A stretch of 64,000 nucleotides of DNA from Devosia enhydra (GTDB taxonomy: Bacteria > Pseudomonadota > Alphaproteobacteria > Rhizobiales > Devosiaceae): the NCBI RefSeq assembly GCF_900119845.1, contig NZ_FPKU01000001.1:248001-312000 (forward strand), given 5' to 3'. A model generated the notes under the pieces. The model was not told the DNA's origin. It was given only the letters and a program-made list of their open reading frames with translations, and made no database searches. Below, one piece after another: positions 1 to 9,065 of this stretch (the stretch's first letter is position 1; each line of letters starts with the position of its first letter). Position numbers and translations under genes: made by a program.

Positions 1-380
1 CCCGCTTCCCAGCGCGTCATGCCGGCCGCTTCGTAAAAGCCCACAGTGTCGCGCTCCGAGAGCAGCGTGAACCCGATGCGCGGGCCCAGGAGCCGCCAGC
101 AGGTTTCGAGGATGCCCCGGCCCACCCCGCGCCGCTGCGCGCTCTCTTTCACCGCGAAATCGGAGCAAAAGCACACCCAGGCATGGTCGGTCAGGCAGCG
201 GGCAAAGCCGAGGATCTCGCCATCTTCCCGCGCGGTGACGATGAAGTTGGCGCCCCGCAGCATTTCCTCGAGCCGGTCGAGATTGTCCACCGGCCGCTTG
301 TGCCGCATGGCGCAGTTGCGCAGCACCTCGGCATAATCTTCTACGCGAAGATCGTTCTCCTGCGCGAAAACGATGGCCAT
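1..380 (-). CDS. GNAT N-acetyltransferase, partial (C-terminus beyond left edge)
   Basis: This is a GCN5-related acetyltransferase that would transfer an acetyl group from acetyl-CoA to an unidentified amine. I translated it directly from the minus strand: it starts with ATG at 380 and stays open to base 1, giving about 126 residues. The acetyl-CoA pyrophosphate-binding motif A is visible as QRRGVGRGI near residues 83-91, followed by the late-domain pattern LLSERDTVGFYEAAGM that is typical of the last GNAT strands. Little of the domain can be missing. The start lies one base after the purB stop, so it is the distal gene of the rpe-fosX-purB operon. The substrate cannot be told from the sequence. 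Confidence 0.85.
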   Translation of the reverse strand, partial: MAIVFAQENDLRVEDYAEVLRNCAMRHKRPVDNLDRLEEMLRGANFIVTAREDGEILGFARCLTDHAWVCFCSDFAVKESAQRRGVGRGILETCWRLLGPRIGFTLLSERDTVGFYEAAGMTRWEA

Positions 381-381
381 G

Positions 382-1698
382 CTAGGCTCCGAACACGCGG
401 GCAAAGATCGTGTCGACGGCCTTGAGATGATAGGCATCGTCGAACATTGCGTCGATCGCTTGCGGATTCAGTTTCTCAGCGATTTCCGCGTCGGCCTTCA
501 AAAGGCACGCGAATTGCCCGGTCCGGTTGCCGCGCATCTGCCACACCTGCATGGCGTTGCGCTGCACCGCCGCATAGGCCTCCTCGCGGCTCATGCCGGC
601 CTGCGTCAGCGCCAGAAGCACGCGCTGCGAGTTGTGGAGGCCGCCGAGCAGGTCGAGATTGCGCTGCATGTTCTCGGGATAAACGAGCAGCTTCTCGATG
701 ACGCCGGCAAGCCGCGTCAGCGCGAAATCGAGCGTTACCGTCGCATCGGGCCCGATCATCCGCTCCACCGAGGAGTGCGAGATGTCCCGCTCGTGCCAGA
801 GCGCCACATTCTCGAGCGCCGGGGTCACCATGCCGCGCACGAGCCGCGCCAGCCCGGTGAGATTTTCGGTCAGCACCGGATTGCGCTTGTGCGGCATGGC
901 CGAGGAGCCCTTCTGGCCGGGCGAGAAATATTCCTCGGCCTCGAGCACCTCGGTGCGCTGCAGATGGCGGATTTCGGTCGCCAGCCGCTCGATCGAGGAG
1001 GCGATGACCCCGAGCGTCGCAAAGAACATCGCATGCCGGTCGCGCGGGATCACCTGCGTCGAAACCGGCTCCACCGTGAGCCCGAGCTTGTCGGCGACAT
1101 GGGCTTCCACGCGCGGATCGATATTGGCGAAGGTGCCGATGGCGCCCGAAATCGCGCAGGTGGCGATCTCGGCGCGGGCCGCTACCAGCCGCGCGCGGTT
1201 GCGGTCGAACTCGGCATAGGCCTGCGCCAGCTTCACCCCGAAGGTCGTCGGTTCGGCATGGATGCCGTGGCTGCGCCCGATTGTGATAGTGTGCCTGTGC
1301 TCCATCGCGCGCGTCTTGAGCGCGGCGAGCAACCGGTCGATATCGGCGATGAGGATGTCGGCGGCGCGGGCCAGCTGCACCGACAGGCAGGTGTCGAGCA
1401 CGTCCGACGAGGTCATGCCCTGATGCAGGAAGCGCGCCTCGGGCCCGACGATCTCGGCCACATGGGTCAGGAACGCGATGACGTCATGCTTGGTGGTGCG
1501 CTCGATCTCGTCGATCCGCTCGACGTCGAAGCTCGCACCGCCCGCCTTCTCCCAGATCGCCGCGGCGGCCGCCTTGGGCACCACGCCCAGATCGGCCAGC
1601 GCGTCGGTCGCATGTGCCTCGATCTCGAACCAGATGCGGAACCGCGTTTCGGGCGACCAGATGGCGGCCATTTCCGGCCGGGAATAGCGGGGGATCAT
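382..1698 (-). CDS. purB: Adenylosuccinate lyase
   Basis: PurB carries out two fumarate-releasing steps of purine synthesis: SAICAR to AICAR, and adenylosuccinate to AMP. The 438-residue length is normal for the bacterial enzyme. The superfamily signature SSAMPHKRNP is at residues 265-274 in the flexible catalytic loop. TTKHDV (68-73), TSSDV (97-101) and SHGIHAEPTTFG (143-154) match the other active-site segments. It sits 17 bp downstream of fosX and 1 bp upstream of the GNAT gene, all on the minus strand, so cotranscription is likely. Nothing in it looks unusual. Confidence 0.97.
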   Translation of the reverse strand: MIPRYSRPEMAAIWSPETRFRIWFEIEAHATDALADLGVVPKAAAAAIWEKAGGASFDVERIDEIERTTKHDVIAFLTHVAEIVGPEARFLHQGMTSSDVLDTCLSVQLARAADILIADIDRLLAALKTRAMEHRHTITIGRSHGIHAEPTTFGVKLAQAYAEFDRNRARLVAARAEIATCAISGAIGTFANIDPRVEAHVADKLGLTVEPVSTQVIPRDRHAMFFATLGVIASSIERLATEIRHLQRTEVLEAEEYFSPGQKGSSAMPHKRNPVLTENLTGLARLVRGMVTPALENVALWHERDISHSSVERMIGPDATVTLDFALTRLAGVIEKLLVYPENMQRNLDLLGGLHNSQRVLLALTQAGMSREEAYAAVQRNAMQVWQMRGNRTGQFACLLKADAEIAEKLNPQAIDAMFDDAYHLKAVDTIFARVFGA

Positions 1699-1715
1699 CG
1701 CTCAGAAGCCTTCCG

Positions 1716-2165
1716 TCATGAAGCCGTGGCCGGCACGGGGCCGGCGGCGTAGCGCACCAGCCGCTCGTGCAGCGTGCCGGTATGGAGTTCGAAGAGGTGG
1801 TTGTCGGCATCGTGGAAATAGAGCGAACGGCCTTCCCCGTCCACCCTCGGCCGGCTTTCCTCGAGGTCGAGCCCGAGATCGGCGATGCGCTCCCGGTAAA
1901 GCTCGAGATCGTCTTCGGCAATGCGGAAGGCCACGTGGTTGTAGCTGCGCTGGGGCAGGGGCTCGCCCTTCATGATCGCGACCCAGATATCGTCCTCGCC
2001 CACGAGGAAGAATCGCTCCTCGGAGACCGAAAACGTCGCCTCGCCGCTGTCATAAATCTTCCGCGCCCCCAGTACGCCCGCCAGAATTTCTTCCATCCGA
2101 TCGAGATCGGAGACGATGAAGGTCATGTGGCTGAGCCCGCGCGGCTGCGGCACCCGCTCAGGCAT
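1716..2165 (-). CDS. fosX: FosX-type fosfomycin resistance hydrolase
   Basis: This 149-residue VOC-fold protein resembles FosX, the Mn-dependent enzyme that opens the fosfomycin epoxide with water. The metal ligands expected for the family are present: His13 (in GLSH), His77 (in SYNHVAF) and Glu126 (in HLFELH). Glu50 in EERFF lies where the FosX general base is found, which favours FosX over the thiol transferases FosA and FosB. The chosen ATG at 2165 overlaps the rpe stop in the sequence ATGCCTGA, so translation is probably coupled to rpe. A longer reading frame upstream lies inside rpe and was not used. Activity on fosfomycin is inferred; a related epoxide substrate is possible. Confidence 0.85.
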   Translation of the reverse strand: MPERVPQPRGLSHMTFIVSDLDRMEEILAGVLGARKIYDSGEATFSVSEERFFLVGEDDIWVAIMKGEPLPQRSYNHVAFRIAEDDLELYRERIADLGLDLEESRPRVDGEGRSLYFHDADNHLFELHTGTLHERLVRYAAGPVPATAS

Positions 2166-2838
2166 TGATGGTGCTCCCGGCAGTGCGGATCGCCGCGATC
2201 CGCCCCGCATAGGTCCGCGCATCATTGCCGGCATAGACCGATGAGCCCGCGACCAGCACGTTGGCACCCGCCGTGATGATGTCGCCGGCGTTCTCGGCCG
2301 TCACCCCGCCATCGACCTCGAGCAAAATCGGCCGCCCGCCGATCAAATGGCGCGCCTGCCGCAGCTTTTCGAAGGTCTGGGGGATGAATTTCTGCCCCCC
2401 GAACCCCGGATTGACGCTCATGATCAGCAGCAGGTCGATATCGTCGATGACATGTTCGAGCGCCGAGACCGGCGTTGCCGGGTTGATCGCGGCCCCCGCC
2501 TTCTTGCCCTCGGCGCGAATGGTCTGGAGCGTGCGGTGCAGGTGCGGCCCGGCCTCGGCATGCACGGTGATGAGATCGGCGCCGGCCTTGGCGAAGGCGG
2601 CGACATAGGGGTCGACCGGGGCGATCATCAGATGCACGTCGAAGGGCTTTTGCGTCTCCTTGCGCACCGCCTGCATCACCGCCGCGCCGAACGAGATATT
2701 GGGCACGAAATGCCCGTCCATCACGTCCACATGGATGAAATCGGCCCCTGCCGCGTCGATAGCGCGCACTTCCTCGCCCAGCCGCGCGAAGTCGGCCGAA
2801 AGGATGGAGGGGGCGATGAGGATCGGGCGTGCGGACAT
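2158..2838 (-). CDS. rpe: Ribulose-phosphate 3-epimerase
   Basis: Rpe interconverts ribulose 5-phosphate and xylulose 5-phosphate in the pentose phosphate pathway. The 226-residue TIM barrel has the metal and catalytic residues of the family: [12 protein letters not shown] at 36-47 (His36, Asp38), His69 in DVHLM, NPGFGGQ at 143-149 and Asp176 in EVDGGV. The start at 2838 gives the usual N-terminus [17 protein letters not shown]. The reading frame stays open for another 1.3 kb upstream, but that stretch is antisense to ccdA and is a GC-rich shadow. It is the first gene of the minus-strand operon and shares an 8-bp overlap with fosX. Confidence 0.97.
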   Translation of the reverse strand: MSARPILIAPSILSADFARLGEEVRAIDAAGADFIHVDVMDGHFVPNISFGAAVMQAVRKETQKPFDVHLMIAPVDPYVAAFAKAGADLITVHAEAGPHLHRTLQTIRAEGKKAGAAINPATPVSALEHVIDDIDLLLIMSVNPGFGGQKFIPQTFEKLRQARHLIGGRPILLEVDGGVTAENAGDIITAGANVLVAGSSVYAGNDARTYAGRIAAIRTAGSTINA

Positions 2839-3006
2839 GGCAAGGCTCCGGGGAAAAACGCTGCTGCCCTTTAGACCCGCCGCCCCGCCTGCCACAAGGG
2901 GCCTTTGGTCGAGGGCGATTTGCCGTTCACGTGCTGGGGAGCGACCAGAGCAGGCATTGCGCTTGCCGCCACAAGGGCTACAACGACGCCCGACGGAGGC
3001 GCGCGC

Positions 3007-3744
3007 ATGGATGGCTTTTCCTTCTGGCTGGTGTTCGGGGCCGGGGTTCTGAGTTTCCTCAGCCCCTGCGTCCTGCCGCTCGTGCCGCCCTATCTCACCT
3101 ATATGAGCGGGGCGAGTTTTGATCAGCTGCGCAGCGATGGCGCCACCGCCGGCCTCGTCTGGCGCCGCAGCGTCGTCACCTCGCTGTTCTTCATTCTCGG
3201 CTTCTCGCTCGTCTTCATCGCGCTTGGCGCGACGGCCACCGCCTTCGGCCAGCTCTTCCGCCAGGCCCTGCCGATTCTCACCCCCATCGCCGGCATCGTC
3301 ATCATCGCGATGGGGCTGCACTTTCTCGGGGTCTATCGCATCGGCCTGCTCGATCGGCAGATGCGCCACAATGGCCCGGGCGTTGCCAGCGGGCCGGGCG
3401 GCGGGTTCCTGCTGGGTCTTGCCTTCGCCCTGGGGTGGACGCCCTGCATCGGCCCTGTCCTGGCCGCCGTGCTGTCGGTCGCGGCCGGGCGCGAGACCGC
3501 GTGGGAAGGGGCGGGGCTCCTCGCCATCTATTCGGCCGGGCTTGGCGTGCCGTTCCTCCTGGCCGGGGTCGCCATCGGACCCTTCCTCACCTTTTTCCAG
3601 AGCTTCCGTAAACATCTGGGCATGGTGGAAAAGATCATGGGCGGGCTGCTCGTCATAACCGGCCTGCTGTTTGTCACCGGCCAGTTCACCCGCATCTCCT
3701 TCTGGTTCCTCGAGACCTTCCCGGTGCTGTCCACCTTCGGTTGA
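3007..3744 (+). CDS. ccdA: Cytochrome c biogenesis protein CcdA
   Basis: CcdA passes reducing equivalents from cytoplasmic thioredoxin across the inner membrane to periplasmic thiol proteins used in cytochrome c maturation. The 245-residue protein has about six membrane segments and the conserved redox cysteines Cys21 (in [13 protein letters not shown]) and Cys147 (in [12 protein letters not shown]). The start at 3007 places the first membrane helix directly at the N-terminus; the longer frame from 2905 adds a non-hydrophobic stretch and was rejected. It is divergent from rpe, with 168 bp between the starts. Confidence 0.93.
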   Translation: MDGFSFWLVFGAGVLSFLSPCVLPLVPPYLTYMSGASFDQLRSDGATAGLVWRRSVVTSLFFILGFSLVFIALGATATAFGQLFRQALPILTPIAGIVIIAMGLHFLGVYRIGLLDRQMRHNGPGVASGPGGGFLLGLAFALGWTPCIGPVLAAVLSVAAGRETAWEGAGLLAIYSAGLGVPFLLAGVAIGPFLTFFQSFRKHLGMVEKIMGGLLVITGLLFVTGQFTRISFWFLETFPVLSTFG

Positions 3745-3855
3745 GCCCGTCTTAACCCTGTTATTTGAAACGTGGTATTGTTGGTCGACTGACCGATACA
3801 TTGTAAGTGTGCTTAGGGTCTCGACCGCTATGGTGGCGGCATGGAGGATCTCTGC

Positions 3856-5043
3856 ATGCAGCACGACCCGAGCCTTGCCGCGCGCGGCAGCGCGCCCGCT
3901 GCACTCACTCCGCGCTTCCGCCGGCTGGCGGGCTTCGCCGAGGCCGAGGCCACATGGCGCGCGCTTGAGGCCAAGGGCGGGCTCGTCTCTCCCGGTCAGA
4001 GCTTTGATGTCTGTCGCCTGTGGTGCGAAACGCTCGGCGTGCCGAAAGGCGAGATCGTGCTGCTGCTCGCCGAGGCCGGCGACCAGCCCCTGGCGCTTTT
4101 GCCGCTGCGTCGCATTCGGGTGCGCGGCACGCATGTGCTCGGGTGGATGCTGGGCAATCATGTCGGGGCCAATGCCCCGCTGCTCGATCCCTGCCGCTTC
4201 GGCGTGCTCTCGTCCGAGGCGCGTGCCGATCTCTGGGCCGGTCTTGCCCGCCTCAGCGGGGCGGACCTACTGTTCCTGCGCGACATGCCCATCGAGATGC
4301 CAGACCGCCTGGTGCTCGAAGCCGAGCTTGGCTCCACCGTGCCCTCGGATACGCTCTATCGCGCCCATTTTTCGTCATTTGCCGAAGCCGATGCCGTGCA
4401 GCGTAACAAATCCCGTCGCAAGCACGATCGTCAGCAGGGCGACAAGCTTGCGGCGCTGGGAAGCGTCAACTTCGAAACCATCGCCAATGGCGATCCGGAA
4501 TTTCCCCATGCGCTCGAAACCCTGTTCCGGCAACGTGCCGAACGTTTCGCGCAGATGGGCATCTGCGATCCCTTCGCCGAGCCTGGCATCCGCGCTGCCT
4601 ATGCCGCGCTTGCTGCGCCAGGCTCGGGGGTGGATGTGCGCATGGCGCTGCTTCGGCTCGATGGCGAGATCGTCGCGGCCCGCTACTGCATCCATAGCGG
4701 CGCGGTGTGGTACTGCCTCATCTCCTCGATGAGCACCGAGCCGCGCCTGCAGCCGGGTTCGCCCGGCAAGCAGTGCCTCCTCAATGTCATGCAGCGGCTC
4801 TTCGAACAGGGCGAGGCGGTGCTCGACATGGGCTCGGGCCTCAACGACGAAAAGCGCCACTGGTGCAACGAGCAGATCCAGCTTGTGCATCGCTATCTGC
4901 CGGTCACGGCCAGGGGCCGGCTGCTCGCCGCCGGCCACCGCCAGGTCAGCGCGCTGCGCCGCCTCGCCAAGGACAACGACACGGTCCGCAGTTTCGTCTA
5001 CCGGGCCCGGGCGGCGCTGGCCCGCCTCAGGGGCCGCTCATAG
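3856..5043 (+). CDS. GNAT acetyltransferase of the CelD/BcsL (BioF2-like) type
   Basis: A 395-residue cytoplasmic protein that looks like the Acetyltransf_6 family (CelD/BcsL), often associated with exopolysaccharide or surface-glycan modification. Supporting features are the N-terminal segment with [13 protein letters not shown], the basic stretch [11 protein letters not shown] after the first half, and the C-terminal GNAT half with [14 protein letters not shown] and [17 protein letters not shown] chose ATG at 3856 because a GGAGG lies 8 bases before it; an in-frame ATG at 3841 is the alternative. Its end overlaps the convergent radC end by 6 bp. The substrate is unknown. Confidence 0.8.
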   Translation: MQHDPSLAARGSAPAALTPRFRRLAGFAEAEATWRALEAKGGLVSPGQSFDVCRLWCETLGVPKGEIVLLLAEAGDQPLALLPLRRIRVRGTHVLGWMLGNHVGANAPLLDPCRFGVLSSEARADLWAGLARLSGADLLFLRDMPIEMPDRLVLEAELGSTVPSDTLYRAHFSSFAEADAVQRNKSRRKHDRQQGDKLAALGSVNFETIANGDPEFPHALETLFRQRAERFAQMGICDPFAEPGIRAAYAALAAPGSGVDVRMALLRLDGEIVAARYCIHSGAVWYCLISSMSTEPRLQPGSPGKQCLLNVMQRLFEQGEAVLDMGSGLNDEKRHWCNEQIQLVHRYLPVTARGRLLAAGHRQVSALRRLAKDNDTVRSFVYRARAALARLRGRS

Positions 5044-5757
5044 CAGCTTGAGGCTGCGCAGCGATGTGTGGCCCGATTTGCCGATGATCACATGGTCATG
5101 CACGGTAATGCCGAGCGGCCGCGCGATCTCGGTGATCTGCCGCGTCATCTGCACATCGGCCGATGAGGGCGAGGGGTCTCCCGAGGGGTGGTTGTGCACC
5201 AGCACCAGCGCCGTCGCCGACAGCTCCAGCGTGCGCTTGATCACCTCGCGCGGATAGACCGGAGTATGGTCCACAGTGCCGGTCTGCTGCACCTCGTCGG
5301 CAATGAGCCGGTTCTTCTTGTCCAAAAACAGGATGCGGAACTGCTCCTTGTCCTCATAGGCCATGGTCGAGCGAAAATAATCGAGCAGCGAGGACCATGA
5401 GGAGAGGATCGGCTTCTTGAGGTCGATCTGGTCGCGTGCGAACCGCTGCGCCGCCGCCTGGATGATCTTGAGGTTGGTTACCGTCACGTCGCCCAGCCCC
5501 TTGCACTGGGCCAGTTGCGCCGGCTGCGCCGCGAAAACCGCCGAGAACGTGCCGAATCGCGCCAGCAGGTCCTTGGCCAGCGCCTTGGTGTCGCGCCGTG
5601 GGATCAGCAGCTGCAGCACCAGTTCGAGCAGTTCGTAATCGGCGAGCGCCTGTTCGCCCGCCGACAGAAAGCGCTGCCGCGCCCGTTCGCGATGCCCCAG
5701 ATAATGCGGGGTCGCTTCGTTCAGTCCGTCCGCCTCAGCCTTGTCCCCCCGCGGCAT
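5038..5757 (-). CDS. radC: RadC family JAB-domain protein
   Basis: RadC proteins have an N-terminal helix-hairpin-helix region and a C-terminal JAB (MPN+) metalloprotease-like domain. The old assignment to DNA repair is disputed and the biochemical role is not established. The 239-residue protein shows both parts: [15 protein letters not shown] and [13 protein letters not shown] in the N-terminal half, and the JAMM zinc motif [14 protein letters not shown] in the C-terminal half. The start at 5757 is 5 bp after the map stop, so map and radC form a tight minus-strand pair. Confidence 0.93.
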   Translation of the reverse strand: MPRGDKAEADGLNEATPHYLGHRERARQRFLSAGEQALADYELLELVLQLLIPRRDTKALAKDLLARFGTFSAVFAAQPAQLAQCKGLGDVTVTNLKIIQAAAQRFARDQIDLKKPILSSWSSLLDYFRSTMAYEDKEQFRILFLDKKNRLIADEVQQTGTVDHTPVYPREVIKRTLELSATALVLVHNHPSGDPSPSSADVQMTRQITEIARPLGITVHDHVIIGKSGHTSLRSLKLL

Positions 5758-5762
5758 CGGCG

Positions 5763-6593
5763 TCAGCGCCGGGCGGAGAGCGGATTGAACAGCCCCTGGG
5801 GCGATGCGGTGAAGATCTCGCATCCGGTTTCGGTGATGCCGATCGAATGCTCGCACTGGGCCGAAAGCGTGCGGTCGCGCGTCACCGCCGTCCAGCCATC
5901 GGGCAGGATCTTCACGTCCGGTCGCCCGAGATTGATCATCGGCTCGATGGTGAAGATCATGCCCGGCTTCAGCATCACTCCGGTGCCCGGGGTGCCGAAA
6001 TGCAGGATGTTGGGCTCGTCGTGAAACAGCTGCCCCAGCCCGTGCCCGACGAAATCGCGCACCACGCTCGTGCGCTCCGCCTCCGCCAGCGTCTGGATCG
6101 CGTGGCCGATATCGCCCGTGGTGTTGCCCGGCCTTGCCACGGCGATGCCCGCCGCGAGGCAGTCATAGGTCACCTCGATCAGCCGCTCGGCTTTCCGCCC
6201 GATCTCGCCCACCGCATACATGCGCGAGGAATCGCCATACCAGCCATCCACGATCAGCGTCAGGTCGATATTGACGATATCGCCCTCGCGCAGCGGCCGC
6301 TCGTCGGGAATGCCGTGGCACACCACATGGTTGATCGAGGTGCAGATCGAATGCCGGTAGCCCTTGTAGAACAGGGTGGCCGGCACCGCGCCATGGTCGC
6401 GCGCGAACTCATAGGCGATGCGGTCGAGGCTGGCGGTGGTCACGCCCGGCTTCACATGCTCGACCAGCAGGTCGAGCGCCCGCGCCGTCAGGTTTCCGGC
6501 CTTGCGCATGCCGGCAAAGCCCGCCTCGCCATGCAGCGGGATCACCCCGGAGGTGCGGCGGCTCTTGGTTTCGGCATCGACATAGGTGATCAT
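5763..6593 (-). CDS. map: Type I methionine aminopeptidase
   Basis: Map removes the initiator methionine from new proteins. The 276-residue protein has all five metal ligands at the spacing of the E. coli enzyme: Asp110, Asp121, His184, Glu217 and Glu248. The conserved substrate-side histidine lies in VVCHGIPDE (His93). The N-terminal extension of about 13 residues relative to E. coli Map is common in related bacteria. It is upstream of radC on the minus strand and divergent from the molybdopterin-binding-domain gene at 6753. Confidence 0.97.
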   Translation of the reverse strand: MITYVDAETKSRRTSGVIPLHGEAGFAGMRKAGNLTARALDLLVEHVKPGVTTASLDRIAYEFARDHGAVPATLFYKGYRHSICTSINHVVCHGIPDERPLREGDIVNIDLTLIVDGWYGDSSRMYAVGEIGRKAERLIEVTYDCLAAGIAVARPGNTTGDIGHAIQTLAEAERTSVVRDFVGHGLGQLFHDEPNILHFGTPGTGVMLKPGMIFTIEPMINLGRPDVKILPDGWTAVTRDRTLSAQCEHSIGITETGCEIFTASPQGLFNPLSARR

Positions 6594-6752
6594 TGCGCGC
6601 TCCGGCTGTTGGCCCAAAGGTAGTCGCTGCCTGCCGCGATGAAAAGAGGCGCCGCGCCGTCCATTTCCCCTGCGACGCCGCCATTCTTGACCTTTTCGGG
6701 CCGGGAAGGCATTGCATGGAGCCACCGTCATCTCCCGAGCCCCGCACCGATC

Positions 6753-7526
6753 ATGAGCGCGCCCGATACCGTCACTGCCGGCCTCATCGTCATCGGGGAC
6801 GAAATCCTCTCCGGTCGCACCAAGGACGTCAATATCGGCACCATCGCCGATTTCTGCACCGAGCTGGGCATCGCTTTGACCGAGGTGCGCGTCGTCTCCG
6901 ACGTGCATGAGGATATCGTGGATGCGGTCAACGCGCTGCGCGCCCGCTACACTTATGTCTTTACCACGGGCGGCATCGGCCCCACCCATGATGATATTAC
7001 CGCCGATGCCATCGCTTCGGCCTTCGGCGTCGCCCTGCCGATCAATCCCGAGGCCCGCGCCATGCTCGAGGCGCGCTGGGCCACCACCAATACCGAGGCG
7101 ACCGAGGCCCGGCTGCGCATGGCCCGCATCCCCGAAGGCGCCGACCTCATTGTCAATGCCGTCTCGGCGGCGCCCGGCTTCCGCATCGGCAATGTGCATG
7201 TCATGGCCGGCGTGCCCAAGATCATGCAGGCCATGCTCGAATCCATCGCGCCCACGCTCGAGGGCGGGCGCCGCATGCTCTCGGTCACCATTGCCTGTCG
7301 CGTGGGGGAGGGCGCCATCGGCGGTCCGCTCGGGCGGCTCCAGGCCGAGTATCCCGACGTCAAGATGGGCTCTTACCCGCAGATGGGCACCGGTGCCGTC
7401 CATACCGAGCTGGTCTTGCGCTCGCCCGATCCGGACCGGCTGGCCGTGGCCGCCGACGCCGTGCGCGCCATGGTCTCCGAAGCGCATCGCGCCGCCGGCC
7501 TGCCCGCCGCCGACGAACCCTATTGA
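6753..7526 (+). CDS. CinA-like molybdopterin-binding domain protein
   Basis: A 257-residue protein with an N-terminal MoCF (MoaB/MogA/CinA) domain. The signatures are [15 protein letters not shown] near the N-terminus and [17 protein letters not shown] near residue 70. This is the short CinA-like class without the C-terminal nicotinamide-deamidase domain, usually annotated as a competence/damage-inducible or molybdopterin-binding protein. The chosen ATG at 6753 gives a standard N-terminus; the longer frame from 6639 is probably untranslated leader. gpt follows after about 35 bp. The true reaction is unknown. Confidence 0.88.
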   Translation: MSAPDTVTAGLIVIGDEILSGRTKDVNIGTIADFCTELGIALTEVRVVSDVHEDIVDAVNALRARYTYVFTTGGIGPTHDDITADAIASAFGVALPINPEARAMLEARWATTNTEATEARLRMARIPEGADLIVNAVSAAPGFRIGNVHVMAGVPKIMQAMLESIAPTLEGGRRMLSVTIACRVGEGAIGGPLGRLQAEYPDVKMGSYPQMGTGAVHTELVLRSPDPDRLAVAADAVRAMVSEAHRAAGLPAADEPY

Positions 7527-7561
7527 TCCTGTTCCCCCCGTTTTCCGAAGGACCTCCGAGA

Positions 7562-8056
7562 GTGAACCAGAGCGCGCAGAAAAATTTCCCCGTCACCTGG
7601 GACCAGTTCCATCGCGACAGCCGCGCGCTGGCCTGGCGCCTGCAGGGTCTGGGGCCCTTCGATGCCGTGGTAGCCATTGCCCGCGGCGGCCTCGTGCCCG
7701 CCACCATCGTGGCGCGCGAGCTCAATATCCGCGTGGTCGAGAGCGTTGCGGTCAAATCCTATGACCACAAGAACCAGGGCGAGATCCGCGTGCTCAAGGC
7801 CGTCTCCCCCGAAATCCTCGAGAAGGACCGCACCGGCCGCGTCCTCATCGTCGATGATCTGGTCGATACCGGCAACACCGCCCGCGCCGTGCGCGAGATG
7901 CTGCCCAACGCCCATTTCGCCACTGTCTATGCCAAGCCCAAGGGCCGCGACCTCGTTGACAGCTTCATCACCGAAGTGAGCCAGGACACCTGGATCTTCT
8001 TCCCCTGGGATCTCGACGTCGCCTATGTGCCCCCCATCTCCGGCGGCACCGACTGA
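7562..8056 (+). CDS. gpt: Xanthine phosphoribosyltransferase
   Basis: Gpt salvages xanthine and guanine to their nucleotides using PRPP. The 164-residue protein has the PRPP-binding signature [15 protein letters not shown] in its middle and the purine-site segment WIFFPWD near the C-terminus, as in the XGPRT class. I chose GTG at 7562, 35 bp after the previous stop; an in-frame TTG at 7523 would overlap the upstream gene. A short hairpin (8066-8086) and tRNA-Leu follow, so the tRNA may be partly read from this transcript. Confidence 0.92.
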   Translation: MNQSAQKNFPVTWDQFHRDSRALAWRLQGLGPFDAVVAIARGGLVPATIVARELNIRVVESVAVKSYDHKNQGEIRVLKAVSPEILEKDRTGRVLIVDDLVDTGNTARAVREMLPNAHFATVYAKPKGRDLVDSFITEVSQDTWIFFPWDLDVAYVPPISGGTD

Positions 8057-8065
8057 CCCTAAGCG

Positions 8066-8086
8066 TCGCGCCCCACCCGGGCGCGA
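8066..8086 (+). terminator. Stem-loop after gpt
   Basis: TCGCGCCC pairs with GGGCGCGA around a 5-base loop, 9 bp after the gpt stop. There is no T run directly behind it, so it may be a weak terminator or a processing hairpin before the tRNA. Confidence 0.45.
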
Positions 8087-8098
8087 CAGCCACCCTTT

Positions 8099-8183
8099 GC
8101 GGGCGTGGTGAAATGGTAGACACACGGGACTTAAAATCCCGAGGGCCTGGCCCGTGCGGGTTCGAGTCCCGCCGCCCGCACCA
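8099..8183 (+). tRNA. tRNA-Leu (anticodon UAA)
   Basis: The acceptor arms GCGGGCG (8099-8105) and CGCCCGC (8173-8179) pair perfectly, followed by A and an encoded CCA. The anticodon arm GGGAC-TTAAAAT-CCC has TAA at the anticodon, a long variable arm is present as expected for leucine, and the T loop reads GGGTTCGAGTCCC. Confidence 0.97.
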
Positions 8184-8485
8184 CTTCAGTTGTCATCAGA
8201 TGATCGCGGCCGGCGCTCGATCTCGAGCCTATGGCTCTGACGCTGAGCCTTCAAAGGCCCTCATCCTGAACTCGCCCCGGCCCTGATCCTGACTTAGCCT
8301 CCTGCCCTCATCCTGAGCCCGTCGAAGGACGAGGGCCGCCACCCCGGTACAAGCCTTCCCGCCGGCGCAAGCATAATTTCTCGCCGGTAACGTCGCTCAA
8401 GCGCGGCAATCCCGCTTGGGTGCTCGCAAAACTGCTGCCAGCCTCGCGAGATCGGCACAAGCGCCGGCTCTCGGGGAAAACTCTT
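8184..8485. repeat. Intergenic stretch with REP-like palindromic repeat
   Basis: This 302-bp gap has no gene I can support. A palindromic element at 8305-8335 reads CCCTCATCCTGAG, a short loop region, then AAGGACGAGGG; it belongs to the CTCATCCTGAG type of short intergenic repeat that is common in alphaproteobacteria. Two degenerate partial copies (CCTCATCCTGAAC near 8259 and CCCTGATCCTGAC near 8281) lie just before it. Confidence 0.65.
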
Positions 8486-8821
8486 ATGCGCCTAAGGTCT
8501 TTCAGCCTCGCCTTCGTCCTGCTGCTCGGGGCGATGTCCGCCGCATCGGCGCAGTTTCCCGTTCCCGGCATCGATTGTCGGCTGAATGCGGACAGCTCAG
8601 CGCTCTCGATCGTCGCCAGCAATCCCGGTGGCCAGCGCTATCAATGCATTGCCCAATGCAAATATTCGGTCAAAGGCAGCCCGGCACTGCTCACGCCGGA
8701 CTGCACGCGGTTCAACCTCGCCGCCGGAACGTCCGAAAAGACCGTCTGCAGCGTCAAGGGCAACGGGCCGGGGCATTTCACCCGCATCGAGCCCTCCGGC
8801 TACACATGCTCGCCCTACTGA
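8486..8821 (+). CDS. Small secreted cysteine-containing protein, unknown function
   Basis: A 111-residue protein with a clear Sec signal peptide: MRLRSF, a hydrophobic core and a likely cut after AASA (about residue 22). The mature part of about 89 residues has six cysteines (DCRL, YQCIAQCKY, DCTRF, VCSVK, YTCSPY), an even number that fits disulfide bonding in the periplasm. The start has a GGGG 8-9 bases upstream. No family was recognised. Confidence 0.75.
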   Translation: MRLRSFSLAFVLLLGAMSAASAQFPVPGIDCRLNADSSALSIVASNPGGQRYQCIAQCKYSVKGSPALLTPDCTRFNLAAGTSEKTVCSVKGNGPGHFTRIEPSGYTCSPY

Positions 8822-9065
8822 TCGGCACCAAACCGAATCATCGCTGGCGGATCGGCGCGGCCTCTGGCACACTGATGGATGCGGCGGAACATGTACCGCC
8901 TTGCTGGCGCCGGCTGTGACCTCCCGGCCGGCGCTGGCAGCCGCATTGCTCTAGCGCGATGCCACCGATCCTGCCCCGTTCCGGCGCAAGGAACGTGCCC
9001 CGCTTGACGCCCATGCCTGCGTGCCGCCCCATGCCGCCTCCGCCCCTTGCTCCGGATCGCGCCCC

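Noticed and set aside
2839-4161. Minus-strand frame extending rpe to 667 residues.
   Set aside because: The extra part is antisense to ccdA and low in sense; Rpe has its normal N-terminus at 2838.
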